A stretch of DNA of 64,000 nt from Mucilaginibacter pedocola (GTDB lineage Bacteria > Bacteroidota > Bacteroidia > Sphingobacteriales > Sphingobacteriaceae). The translations under genes were made by a program, and so were the position numbers. The notes beneath the pieces were generated by a model that was not told where the DNA came from, did not search any database, and saw only the letters and a list, made by a program, of their open reading frames with translations. This document shows, one piece after another, positions 26,839-35,139 of the stretch (positions are counted from its first letter, which is position 1; each line of letters begins with the position of its first letter). The stretch covers positions 496,001 to 560,000 of the forward strand of contig NZ_MBTF01000001.1 of NCBI RefSeq assembly GCF_002013915.1, written 5' to 3'.

Positions 26839-28188
26839 ATGCAGTCTTTCGAAATAGATAAAAGCGACTTACAGCGCATTAAAACTGCGCTTGAGGGTGA
26901 CGACGCCGGCTTAGAGGTGGTACTTCAGGAGTACCATGCTTCTGAGATAGCTATTCTATTCGAAAAATTACCGCAGGAGGATAAAGAGCGCATTATTAAC
27001 CTGCTGCCGGTTGATGAAGCTTCGGAAGTGCTCTCGGAAATGACCGAGGAAGCGCACCCCGAAGAACTACTGCTGAACCTCGACCCCGAAAAACGTTCGG
27101 ACATTGTTGAAGAACTCGATTACGATGATGCTACCGACATTCTTTCGCAACTGGAAGAGCACGAGCAGCATGAGATATTGCAGGACATTGACCAGGAGGA
27201 TGCCCACAATATACGCGCACTTTTAAAGTACGACGAAGATACCGCCGGTGGTATCATGAACTCCGAGATCATTAAGGTGAATATCAACCTTAATAAAATG
27301 CAGGCACTGGACGAAGTTATCCGCCAGTCGGAAGAGATGGAGGAGTTTTATACCATTTACGTAGTAGACGACGCAGATATTTTACAGGGTATTGTTTCAA
27401 TCAAATCCATCATCAAAGCCCGCCACGATGCCCGCGTAAGTGATCTGGTGATTCGTGATTTTGTATACGTGAAAGCCGAACTCGACCAGGAAGACGTGGC
27501 CAGCCTGATATCGCAATACAACCTTACTACTATACCTGTTGTAGATGATAACATGAAGCTGCTGGGCCGTGTTACGGTAGATGATATTATTGACGTAATG
27601 GAGCAGGAGAGCACCGAGGATATATTGAAAATATCGGGTGTATCGGAAGATGAGGAACTGAGCGGTAACTGGAAAGAGGCCGTTAAAAGCCGCCTGCCCT
27701 GGCTCATTGTCAACTTGGGTACGGCTTTCCTTGCCGCATCTGTTATCAGGCATTTTAGCGATGTAGAAGAACGCCTGCCCGTAATAGTTGCTTACCTGAG
27801 TATTATAGGCGGTATGGGCGGCAACGCAGCAACACAGGCACTGGCAGTAACCGTTCGCCGTATATCGCTGAGCGATTTGAGTGACAGGCAGGCTTACACC
27901 ACGGTTTTTAAAGAGTTTTTGGTAGGGCTTATCAATGGCGCTTTCAACGGGCTTATTGTATTGGTATTTGCCTGTTTGTACGACGAAAACCCCTTACTGG
28001 GTGTTGTATTATTTCTGGCTATGACCGGTAACCTTGTAGTTGCCGGCTTAACCGGTGCCGGTATCCCGTTAATATTAAAAAGAGTAGGGATAGACCCTGC
28101 GGTGGCATCATCCATCATCATTACCACCTTTACCGATTGTATTGGCTTTTTACTGCCGCTGTGGCTGGCGAGTAGTTTATTGTTGTAG
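26839..28188 (+). CDS. mgtE: magnesium transporter MgtE
   Basis: The 449-residue protein has the MgtE N-terminal superhelical domain (residues 1-130), two CBS motifs (about 135-255; DEDTAGGIMN, then VVDDADILQGIVSIKSI and LLGRVTVDDIIDV), and five membrane helices from about residue 285. The pore helix text GGMGGNAATQALAVTVRR is typical. It is a Mg2+ channel gated by cytosolic Mg2+. Start is supported by a TAATTTG sequence about 15 bp upstream. Confidence 0.96.
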   Translation: MQSFEIDKSDLQRIKTALEGDDAGLEVVLQEYHASEIAILFEKLPQEDKERIINLLPVDEASEVLSEMTEEAHPEELLLNLDPEKRSDIVEELDYDDATDILSQLEEHEQHEILQDIDQEDAHNIRALLKYDEDTAGGIMNSEIIKVNINLNKMQALDEVIRQSEEMEEFYTIYVVDDADILQGIVSIKSIIKARHDARVSDLVIRDFVYVKAELDQEDVASLISQYNLTTIPVVDDNMKLLGRVTVDDIIDVMEQESTEDILKISGVSEDEELSGNWKEAVKSRLPWLIVNLGTAFLAASVIRHFSDVEERLPVIVAYLSIIGGMGGNAATQALAVTVRRISLSDLSDRQAYTTVFKEFLVGLINGAFNGLIVLVFACLYDENPLLGVVLFLAMTGNLVVAGLTGAGIPLILKRVGIDPAVASSIIITTFTDCIGFLLPLWLASSLLL

Positions 28189-28326
28189 CTGGGCAAAAAA
28201 GGTGTTAACTTAACTCTTTGCGCCTTAGCGCCTTTGCGTGAAAATTTTTACCAGATAACAGAAATAGAAAATAATCTTTGAATATTTGTATTTTATCGCC
28301 TTGGCGAGATATAAAAACAAACACCC

Positions 28327-29343
28327 ATGACTGAAGTACGACACAACTGGACACAGGACGAAATAGCCGAAATATACCACTCACCACTGCTCGACTTGGT
28401 TTACAGGGCAGCAACCATTCACCGCGAAAATAAAGATTACTCGGAGGTACAGATCAGCTCGCTGATATCTATTAAAACCGGCGGTTGCCCCGAAGATTGC
28501 GCCTATTGCCCGCAAGCAGCGCGTTACAATACTGGGGTTGATGTGCATGCAATTATGCCTAAAGAACAGGTATTGGCAGCTGCGCAAAAAGCTAAGAACG
28601 GTGGTGCAAGCCGCTTATGCATGGGTGCCGCATGGCGCGAAGTACGCGATAACCGCGACTTTGATAAGGTAATAGAAATGGTGCAGGCCGTAAACTCACT
28701 GGATATGGAGGTTTGCTGCACGCTGGGTATGCTTACTGAATCGCAGGCGCAAAGGTTGGCCGATGCCGGTTTGTATGCGTATAACCACAATCTCGATACT
28801 TCGGAAGATGATTACAAGCGCATCATCACCACCCGTACTTACGATGACCGCCTGCAAACTTTAGAGCATGTGCGCAAAGCAAAAATATCGGTATGCAGCG
28901 GCGGCATCATAGGCTTGGGCGAAACTGAGGCCGACAGGATATCGATGCTGAAGACATTATCGAACTTACCTAAGCACCCCGAAAGCGTACCAATTAACGC
29001 CCTGGTGCCTGTAAAAGGTACGCCATTGGCAGATCAGCCACGTGTATCGGTTTGGGAAATGGTGAGGATGATAGCAACTGCCCGCATTGTTATGCCAAAA
29101 ACCGTTGTAAGGCTTTCAGCAGGCCGTACCGAAATGACCACTTTGGAGCAAGCGTTCTGCTTTATGGCTGGTGCTAACTCTATCTTCGCCGGCGAGAAAT
29201 TACTGACCACACCAAACCCTTCATTTGATGATGATATGGCGATGTTCGAGTTGTTGGGTTTAACGCCGCGCAAAGCCTTCAAAAATGGCCGCCCTAACAT
29301 TCCGAAGGAATTGAAGGAAATGAGCATTAACGAAGTAATATAA
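28327..29343 (+). CDS. bioB: biotin synthase
   Basis: The 338-residue radical SAM enzyme has GGCPEDCAYCPQ with the Fe4S4 cysteines at 54, 58 and 61, YNHNLDTS, CSGGIIGLGE, and the FMAGANSIFAG motif. It inserts sulfur into dethiobiotin. Other biotin genes are not in the window. The next gene follows after 4 bp. The leader carries ctttgcgcc-type repeats near 28212-28250. Confidence 0.97.
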   Translation: MTEVRHNWTQDEIAEIYHSPLLDLVYRAATIHRENKDYSEVQISSLISIKTGGCPEDCAYCPQAARYNTGVDVHAIMPKEQVLAAAQKAKNGGASRLCMGAAWREVRDNRDFDKVIEMVQAVNSLDMEVCCTLGMLTESQAQRLADAGLYAYNHNLDTSEDDYKRIITTRTYDDRLQTLEHVRKAKISVCSGGIIGLGETEADRISMLKTLSNLPKHPESVPINALVPVKGTPLADQPRVSVWEMVRMIATARIVMPKTVVRLSAGRTEMTTLEQAFCFMAGANSIFAGEKLLTTPNPSFDDDMAMFELLGLTPRKAFKNGRPNIPKELKEMSINEVI

Positions 29344-29347
29344 ATTG

Positions 29348-30028
29348 ATGAAACGGGTTGTTTGGCTCTTTTTATTCGCGTTGTTGGCAGTTGGCGCTCA
29401 GGCGCAGATAAACAAACCACTCAAACGCGAATTAGATAGCCTTTACGCCCTCGACCAAAAATATAGGGCGCTAACCTCGGGTAAACGGGATAGCGCCCTT
29501 ACCGATTCTCTGGCGAAGGTTTACCATGTTTCGCCAACCGATGTTTCTGCCCATCTCTGGAAACTACAGAACGAGGCTGACTCGGCAAGCCTGAAAAGGG
29601 TAGAGGCCATTATTAAACAATATGGCTACCCCGGCAAAACTTTAGTAGGCGAGCCTACCAACCAGGCAGCCTTTTTTATTTTGCAGCACTCCAATAAAAT
29701 AGGGCAATATATTGATGTGGTAAAAACCGCTGCCGAAAAGCATGAGCTCCCTTTTGCCCGCTATGCCATGATGCAGGACCGCTGGCTGATGTATAACAAC
29801 GAGCCGCAAGTATACGGTACGCAGCTTAAGGGCATGAACATCAAGAACCCCGAAACCGGCAAGGTTGCCTGGAAATTCTTTATTTGGCCAATAGCCGATC
29901 CGCAGAATGTAAACCAACGCAGGCAGCAAGCGGGTATAGAAAAAACAATAGAGGAATATGCCAGGGGGGTAGGGCTAACTTACAAAGCTTACACGCTTGA
30001 TGATGTGAAAAGTGGTAAGATAGAATAG
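29348..30028 (+). CDS. secreted protein, DUF6624-like
   Basis: ATG at 29348 is chosen over a TTG three bases earlier. The signal peptide is MKRVVWLFLFALLAVGAQAQ. The C-terminal half has YGYPGKTLVGE, AAFFILQHSN, ARYAMMQDRWLM and EPQVYGTQL, a pattern I associate with DUF6624. It starts 4 bp after bioB, so it is probably transcribed with it, though a biotin role is not implied. Exported; function unknown. Confidence 0.72.
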   Translation: MKRVVWLFLFALLAVGAQAQINKPLKRELDSLYALDQKYRALTSGKRDSALTDSLAKVYHVSPTDVSAHLWKLQNEADSASLKRVEAIIKQYGYPGKTLVGEPTNQAAFFILQHSNKIGQYIDVVKTAAEKHELPFARYAMMQDRWLMYNNEPQVYGTQLKGMNIKNPETGKVAWKFFIWPIADPQNVNQRRQQAGIEKTIEEYARGVGLTYKAYTLDDVKSGKIE

Positions 30029-30044
30029 TATTTCCTCAGCGCCT

Positions 30045-30118
30045 TAGCTTGGAAAGCTAACCACATTGCGACCCTCTGTGTACCTCTGTGTTTTTCTCTC
30101 TGTGCCCTTTGTGTTAAA
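30045..30118. repeat. ctctgtgt / ctttgtgttaa repeat
   Basis: Degenerate words (ctcagcgcctta, ccctctgtgta, cctctgtgttt, ctctgtgccctttgtgttaa) fill the gap before the DUF62 gene. Same family as at 8521 and 10311. Confidence 0.5.
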
Positions 30119-30176
30119 AATAACTACGCGTGTTATCAATGCGATCATGTAAATTGCTTCACCGTAATCTACAACA

Positions 30177-31076
30177 ATGCGCGCATTAAAATACTTTCTG
30201 CCACTTTTCCTGCTATTCAGCTTCAATAGAGCCATTGCCCAAAACAATATCGTAGTCCTCCAAACCGATTTTGGCTTAAAGGATGGCGCGGTTTCTGCTA
30301 TGAAGGGTGTTGCTATGGGCGTATCGCCAAACGTCAAACTTTTCGACCTTACACACGAGATACCCAACTACAACATTTGGGAAGCATCCTACCGCCTGTA
30401 TCAAACCATTAATTATTGGCCAAAGGGGACGGTGTTTGTTTCGGTGGTTGACCCAGGCGTTGGTACATCCCGCAAATCGGTAGTAGTAAAAACCAAAACG
30501 GGGCAGTTTATTGTAACGCCTGATAATGGTACACTTACGCATGTTGCCGAAGCTTTTGGCATCGCCGAAGTACGCGAGATAGACGAAGCCATAAATCGCC
30601 GTAAAGAATCGGGTAAATCATATACCTTCCACGGGCGCGATGTTTACGTATACACCGCATCCCGGTTAGCGGCCGGCGTTATTACTTATGAGCAGGTAGG
30701 GAAGGCCTTGCCCGCAAAAGTAGTAACCATCCCTTACCAGCACTCAGTTTTGGAGGCTGGTACTTTAAAAGGAACCATTGCCATACTCGATATACAATAT
30801 GGCAACGTATGGACGGACATCAGCGACGAGATGTTTGCCAAACTTAACGTCAAATTCGGCGACGTACTCCACCTAAAAATATTCAACAAAGGCACCAAGG
30901 TTTACGAAGGCGATGTACCCTATAGCAAAACCTTCGGCGATGTTGCGGAAGGGCAACCTTTGGCTTACCTTAACAGCCTGCTGCAGCTTTCATTCGCCCT
31001 AAACATGGGCAACTTTGCCGAAACCCACAAAATAGGCAGCGGTGCCGATTGGAGTGTGGAAGTAACAAAGAAGTAA
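30177..31076 (+). CDS. SAM hydroxide adenosyltransferase / DUF62-family protein with signal peptide
   Basis: The 299-residue protein has family motifs VLQTDFGLKDGAVSAMKG, LTHEIP, VSVVDPGVGT and VTPDNGTLTH, and a C-terminal domain (from about 180) with YSKTFGDV. Cytosolic relatives use S-adenosyl-L-methionine and water to give adenosine and methionine; chlorinases and fluorinases are cousins. This copy starts with a clear signal peptide (MRALKYFLPLFLLFSFNRAIAQ) and so should be exported, where SAM is not expected. The Asp-x-x-Gly and Asn motifs appear kept. Terminator follows at 31098. Confidence 0.87.
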   Translation: MRALKYFLPLFLLFSFNRAIAQNNIVVLQTDFGLKDGAVSAMKGVAMGVSPNVKLFDLTHEIPNYNIWEASYRLYQTINYWPKGTVFVSVVDPGVGTSRKSVVVKTKTGQFIVTPDNGTLTHVAEAFGIAEVREIDEAINRRKESGKSYTFHGRDVYVYTASRLAAGVITYEQVGKALPAKVVTIPYQHSVLEAGTLKGTIAILDIQYGNVWTDISDEMFAKLNVKFGDVLHLKIFNKGTKVYEGDVPYSKTFGDVAEGQPLAYLNSLLQLSFALNMGNFAETHKIGSGADWSVEVTKK

Positions 31077-31097
31077 GAAATATCACTTTAATCAGAC

Positions 31098-31125
31098 AGC
31101 CGCCCGAAAAGAGCGGCTTTTTTAT
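31098..31125 (+). terminator. terminator of the DUF62 gene
   Basis: Stem agccgc (31098-31103) and gcggct (31113-31118) followed by a run of T. Confidence 0.75.
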
Positions 31126-31166
31126 TTACATCGATCCCAAAGCAGCGTGATCATCTCCCGCCAAAA

Positions 31167-31254
31167 ATCAAATTGGTGAAATCACCCATTTGCATCGGTG
31201 TAATCACCCATTTGCATCGGTGTAATCACCCATTCAAATCGGTGTAATCCCCCT
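31167..31254. repeat. tandem repeat, four units of 22 bp
   Basis: Units of 22 bases with core atcggtgtaatcaccc start at 31167, 31189, 31211 and 31233; the middle two are identical and the outer ones differ at a few sites. It lies about 120 bp upstream of the lipoprotein gene at 31372. It is too short and gapless for CRISPR. Possible uses are protein binding or a slip-prone spacer. Confidence 0.8.
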
Positions 31255-31371
31255 AAAGCAATATCTTAACAATAAGTTAATTAAATGTGTGTAGTTTAGT
31301 GAAACTTAACTCACATTTTTGTTCGTATAAACTTATAAACAAATTTTACTTAATCTACTTAACAAACACTT

Positions 31372-32979
31372 ATGAATTATTTCTCTAAAAAGAAGTACAC
31401 GCTGCTGCTTTTGGCAACAGCAGGCTTAATGGCAAGCAGCTGCCAAAAAAATGAAAGCCTTAAAACCGATGCGCCGGCTGTTGAAGCCGCTTCATCTTTG
31501 CAAACCGCTGCAGTAAGCCTTACCCAGGGCTTTGAAGTAGGTTCCACCAGCCCCAAAACGGCTTATGATGTGTCGCCAACTGGCTCATCAAGCGGCGACA
31601 ATGTAACGCTGTCTGGCAATTCGTGGAATATGTATGATGCGCTTATCGGCAACTTGTCGGGTGATAAAAAGGCAGGCTCATGGTCGGCACGTATCCGCAA
31701 TACCGGTAAAATTACCATGCTGTACAATTTAAGCACCGGCATCAGCAGCGTAACTATCAAACATGCTACCTATACAGGCGACGGCAACAGCACCTGGGGC
31801 TTGTTCTATTCTACCAATAGTGGTAGCAGCTGGACACAGGCGGGCAGCAATGTTACCACAAGCAGCACGCTTACCACACAAACCTTTACCTTTACGGTAA
31901 GTGGTACCGTGCGTTTAGAGATACGTAAACTGAGCGGCGGCTCCGACCGTATCAATATCGACGATATTACCGTTAACGATAACGCTGGCGGCGGCACCGG
32001 TGGCGGCACTGTTATAGCAGGCAAAAAATTCCTGTTCGATGCCAGCCATTTGGAAAATGCAGGTAGCGCCGATTGGCAGATAGATGCCGACGGTACCGAA
32101 GCTGTGCCAATCTATACAGGCGGTACTACTACCGAATTAAAAGCACAGCGCATACCTACGCCATCATACACCGGTATCACGGCCTCAACTCCTGAAACCT
32201 ACTGGAAAGGCGCTATGTCGGCCTGGGCAGTTGAACTCGTGAAAAAAGGCGAACTGGTGGAAACCTTGCCCGTTGGTACGGCGCTTACTTACGGCAACTC
32301 ATCAAACCCGCAAGATCTTAGCAATTACGATGTTTATGTGGTGATAGAGCCTAACCGCTTGTTCACTGCAGCCGAAAAAACCGCTATCATGAACTTCGTA
32401 TCTGCCGGTGGCGGCCTTATTATGGTGGCCGACCATACCGCCGCAACAACTGCCGGTACCGATGCTAACGGTTACAACCCATCCGACCGTGATGGTGATG
32501 GTTACGATTCGCCACGCGTGTGGAACGATTTAATGACAAATAATGGAATTAATAACAACAATCCGTTCGGTTTTACCGTAAACTATGTTGATATCAGCGA
32601 AGGACCTTCAACAAACGTTTACACAGGCACTAATGCCGATGCTGTTAAAGTTTTAGGCGGCGCTGCCGGTACGGCCTCTAAGCTGGCATTTTACAATGGC
32701 TCTACCGCTACACTTACTCCGGGTACCAATTCAACGGTACAAGGCTTGTTCTGGAGGAATAGCGCTACCAATGGCGGCAACAGCAATGTAATGGCGCTGT
32801 TAGCAACTTACGGCAGCGGCCGTGTGTTCTTTATAGGCGATAGCTCGCCATCTGATGATGGTACCGGCGATACAGGCGATAACCTGTTCAACGGCTGGAG
32901 CGGCGACTCGCCATCAGGCTTTACATCGCACCCTGCCCTGCACCTTAATGCATCGTATTGGGTGGCTAAAGCGCAATAA
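31372..32979 (+). CDS. two-domain secreted lipoprotein with GATase1-like C-terminal region
   Basis: The signal ends in MASSC (Cys24). Residues about 45-205 form a Ser/Thr-rich beta domain (FEVGSTSPKTAYDV, WSARIRNTGKITM, FYSTNSGSSWTQ) like a carbohydrate- or nuclease-linked sandwich. A Gly/Thr linker follows at about 203-212. The C-terminal 320 residues have a GATase1-like pattern (KKFLFDASHLE, LSNYDVYVVIEPNR, VSAGGGLIMVADHT, YGSGRVFFIGDSSPSDDG) as in ThuA/GldG-like ligand domains. No catalytic site can be assigned. Probably exposed at the cell surface. Confidence 0.72.
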   Translation: MNYFSKKKYTLLLLATAGLMASSCQKNESLKTDAPAVEAASSLQTAAVSLTQGFEVGSTSPKTAYDVSPTGSSSGDNVTLSGNSWNMYDALIGNLSGDKKAGSWSARIRNTGKITMLYNLSTGISSVTIKHATYTGDGNSTWGLFYSTNSGSSWTQAGSNVTTSSTLTTQTFTFTVSGTVRLEIRKLSGGSDRINIDDITVNDNAGGGTGGGTVIAGKKFLFDASHLENAGSADWQIDADGTEAVPIYTGGTTTELKAQRIPTPSYTGITASTPETYWKGAMSAWAVELVKKGELVETLPVGTALTYGNSSNPQDLSNYDVYVVIEPNRLFTAAEKTAIMNFVSAGGGLIMVADHTAATTAGTDANGYNPSDRDGDGYDSPRVWNDLMTNNGINNNNPFGFTVNYVDISEGPSTNVYTGTNADAVKVLGGAAGTASKLAFYNGSTATLTPGTNSTVQGLFWRNSATNGGNSNVMALLATYGSGRVFFIGDSSPSDDGTGDTGDNLFNGWSGDSPSGFTSHPALHLNASYWVAKAQ

Positions 32980-33015
32980 ATAAGCAGTTTTAGTTTTCGT
33001 TTATAGTTCCATAAA

Positions 33016-33047
33016 AAAAGCGGCGGGCATTAAAACCTGCCGCTTTT
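33016..33047. terminator. bidirectional terminator
   Basis: Arms aaaagcggcggg and cctgccgctttt with one mismatch lie between two convergent lipoprotein genes. Confidence 0.75.
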
Positions 33048-33066
33048 GTTGTTTATGTTGTATAAA

Positions 33067-33870
33067 TTATTTTGCTTTAATGTAAGTGTATGTAATGGTA
33101 GAGGTGCTGGTGAAACCACCCGTTGTAGAAGCTTGTACCGAGATAGGATAGTTGTTGCTATCATATGTATTGGTGTAAGCGGTTACAGACCCGGTACCGG
33201 CGTTATTCACAGATGAGCTTTCTATCAATTCGTTTTTGTTAGCGTAGGGCATATCTGGTAACATCCATTTATAACCACTATATAAATAAGGGTTTTTCTT
33301 GCTGCCATACTCGCGGTTGAAATTCGCGAAAAAATCTTTAACGCCCGAACTGGTAAAATGAGAATTATTCTCAGCAGTATTGTTGCCTTTTGCATACTCC
33401 CACACCACAGTGGCTTTCCCTTCTGATGGCACAGTTGTTATTACATGGTTGGTAACTACCCCGTTTGCAGTAGTAATGGCAAGGCTATGAAAGTCGGATG
33501 CGTTGGCCGGCATAGTGTAAGCTACCGAGAACGGGGCACCGTCTTTGTAGGTGTAATCAAAAATCGATACTGTGCCTTCGCGGTTGATGGTAGATCTGGT
33601 AAGATTACCCTGCCCGTCATAAGTGTAAACATGGTCGGAGTTAGGGCCGGCGTGGTCGTCATACCTTTCATGTAAGGCGGTCATTCTGTTGCTGTTGTCG
33701 TATTCGTAAGTTAACACTGTACGGGTAGATTTGCCGGCGCTGGTCTCAACAGTGGTTACCGACTGAACAAGCTGTTTATCTTCTTCCTGAACAGGGGCGG
33801 GCTCATTGCTACCGCTTTGGCAGCTAAATAATGCAATAGAAATTAATGCGGATAATAACGTTTTCTTCAT
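33067..33870 (-). CDS. lipoprotein with RHS/YD-like repeats
   Basis: The signal ends in ALFSC (Cys17). Residues 50-120 contain YD-type motifs (LTYEYDNSNRMTALHERYDD, YTYDGQGNLTRSTI) and another occurs at the C-terminus (NTYDSNNYPISV). Such proteins are common and uncharacterised in Bacteroidetes. Length 267 aa. Surface or periplasmic location is inferred from the lipobox. Confidence 0.75.
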   Translation of the reverse strand: MKKTLLSALISIALFSCQSGSNEPAPVQEEDKQLVQSVTTVETSAGKSTRTVLTYEYDNSNRMTALHERYDDHAGPNSDHVYTYDGQGNLTRSTINREGTVSIFDYTYKDGAPFSVAYTMPANASDFHSLAITTANGVVTNHVITTVPSEGKATVVWEYAKGNNTAENNSHFTSSGVKDFFANFNREYGSKKNPYLYSGYKWMLPDMPYANKNELIESSSVNNAGTGSVTAYTNTYDSNNYPISVQASTTGGFTSTSTITYTYIKAK

Positions 33871-33983
33871 GTGATAAGGTTAAAAGTGTTGCAAAGTAGT
33901 AATAATTTACTTGGCCCGCCGAAACAAACTGTGGTTATTAAAGGTTGATGAAGAAGAAATACATCGCACCAAATAAAACCGTT

Positions 33984-34328
33984 ATGAAAAACTTTGAAAC
34001 ATTAGTGGATGCCACTAACGACCTCACCAAACGCGGATACGAAGCCAACCTTAGCCTGGAAGGCGACACCATAGATGATAAAGAAAAAGGCATACACATG
34101 ACTGCCGAAGACTTCGAGATAGATGAGTTTTACCGTTTCGAAGGGCAAAGCAATCCTTCAGATATGTCTATCGTATACGCCATCAGTTCATCAAAATATA
34201 ACCTGAAGGGGATATTAATAAATGCCTACGGTACTTATGCAGATGATAGCTCTTCTGCCATAGAAGCAAAGTTGCACCATCACCAGGTAAGCCACAACTT
34301 GCACGGTAGTGATAGGCCGGTGGAATAG
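33984..34328 (+). CDS. conserved small protein (family often labelled phosphoribosylpyrophosphate synthetase)
   Basis: From ATG 33984 the product is MKNFETLVDATNDLTKRGYE..., 114 residues, which matches the usual start of this small Bacteroidetes family. An ATG at 33948 would add 12 residues. It has no PRPP-synthetase domain (true PrsA is over 300 aa), so the database name should not be trusted. Motifs: HMTAEDFEIDEFYRFEG and IVYAISSSKYNLKGIL. Cytosolic; function unknown. It sits between convergent-type units. Confidence 0.72.
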   Translation: MKNFETLVDATNDLTKRGYEANLSLEGDTIDDKEKGIHMTAEDFEIDEFYRFEGQSNPSDMSIVYAISSSKYNLKGILINAYGTYADDSSSAIEAKLHHHQVSHNLHGSDRPVE

Positions 34329-34333
34329 GTTTT

Positions 34334-34392
34334 AAGTCCGGAGTCTTAAGTCGGAAGTTGATCGGCTGGTCGCAAATTAAGACTCCTGACTT
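34334..34392. repeat. inverted repeat, aagtc...ttaagactt family
   Basis: Arms aagtccggagtcttaa (34334-34349) and ttaagactcctgactt (34377-34392) differ at one pair. The sequence continues with further ttaagactt words to 34420. It lies between convergent genes and may end transcription. Confidence 0.6.
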
Positions 34393-34411
34393 AGAATTTA
34401 AGACTTTCGAC

Positions 34412-34972
34412 TTAAGACTTCTTCAACGCTGCCATTAATTTCTCTCCGCGGGATGTGATGAAAGGCTGCCCACTGCGCATCAATATCTCTGTTTGCAGGG
34501 CAAGTTCTTCGGCTACCCAATCGTATCGGCCGCTTAAGTTGTATAGGGTATCGGCCGCAAATATCTTTACGGCTATTTTTACTTTTGGGTCTATTATCCA
34601 ATCGAAGAACTGCTCTACGGTAGGTTCCAGATCTATTTTTTGCAGAGCTGCTTTTACAGTATCGGGTGCTTTTGCATCCGTCATAAACATCATAATGCGT
34701 GCATAGTGCCGTTTGCAACTTTCATTGGTAACCTCTTTTACACGTGATAAAAAATATCCGAGATAGGCCGAGTAGCGTTCGAGGTCGCTCAACATCACAC
34801 TGTCCAATAACCAAATAGCGCGAAAGCCAATGGTTTTATCGGCATTAAAGGTGAGGTCGATGAGTTGTTTTATATCAAACCCCTGCTCGTTTATTGCAGC
34901 CGTTAATTGGGCAACCTTTGTTTTGCTGTAGTTATTAAAAAAGTGTTTTATCAGTTCGTTTTGGCTCAGCAT
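34412..34972 (-). CDS. HEAT-like helical protein, 186 aa
   Basis: Predicted all-helical product with repeats of amphipathic helices (KTIGFRAIWLLDSVML, VKIAVKIFAADTLYNLSG). Related Sphingobacteriaceae entries sometimes carry an adenylosuccinate-lyase label, but no lyase signature is present here. No membrane or export signal. It may mediate protein contacts. It is convergent with the small gene to its left and divergent from the M16 gene. Confidence 0.65.
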   Translation of the reverse strand: MLSQNELIKHFFNNYSKTKVAQLTAAINEQGFDIKQLIDLTFNADKTIGFRAIWLLDSVMLSDLERYSAYLGYFLSRVKEVTNESCKRHYARIMMFMTDAKAPDTVKAALQKIDLEPTVEQFFDWIIDPKVKIAVKIFAADTLYNLSGRYDWVAEELALQTEILMRSGQPFITSRGEKLMAALKKS

Positions 34973-35108
34973 AGTGTGTTAAATATACGCCTCAAAGTTT
35001 ATTCGTCAAAACCAATGCGGTGGTTCAAACCAATGTAATTGCGCTATCACAATTAGCTGTAATGAACCAAAATCGGTAGAATCAATTCACAAACCTCAAC
35101 AAAAACAA

Positions 35109-35116
35109 TACATTTG
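35109..35116 (+). promoter_or_regulatory. probable -7 box of the M16 peptidase unit
   Basis: TACATTTG agrees fully with TAnnTTTG and lies 23 bp before the ATG at 35140. No good -33 box is seen at 19 bp upstream. Confidence 0.5.
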
Positions 35117-35139
35117 TCGGGTTAAACATTTGTTATTGC

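Noticed and set aside
31167..31254. CRISPR array
   Set aside because: The 22-bp units are contiguous, with no spacers and no cas genes nearby.
33945..33983. longer start for the small protein gene
   Set aside because: The family starts at MKNFETL; the upstream codons add no conserved text, though it cannot be excluded.
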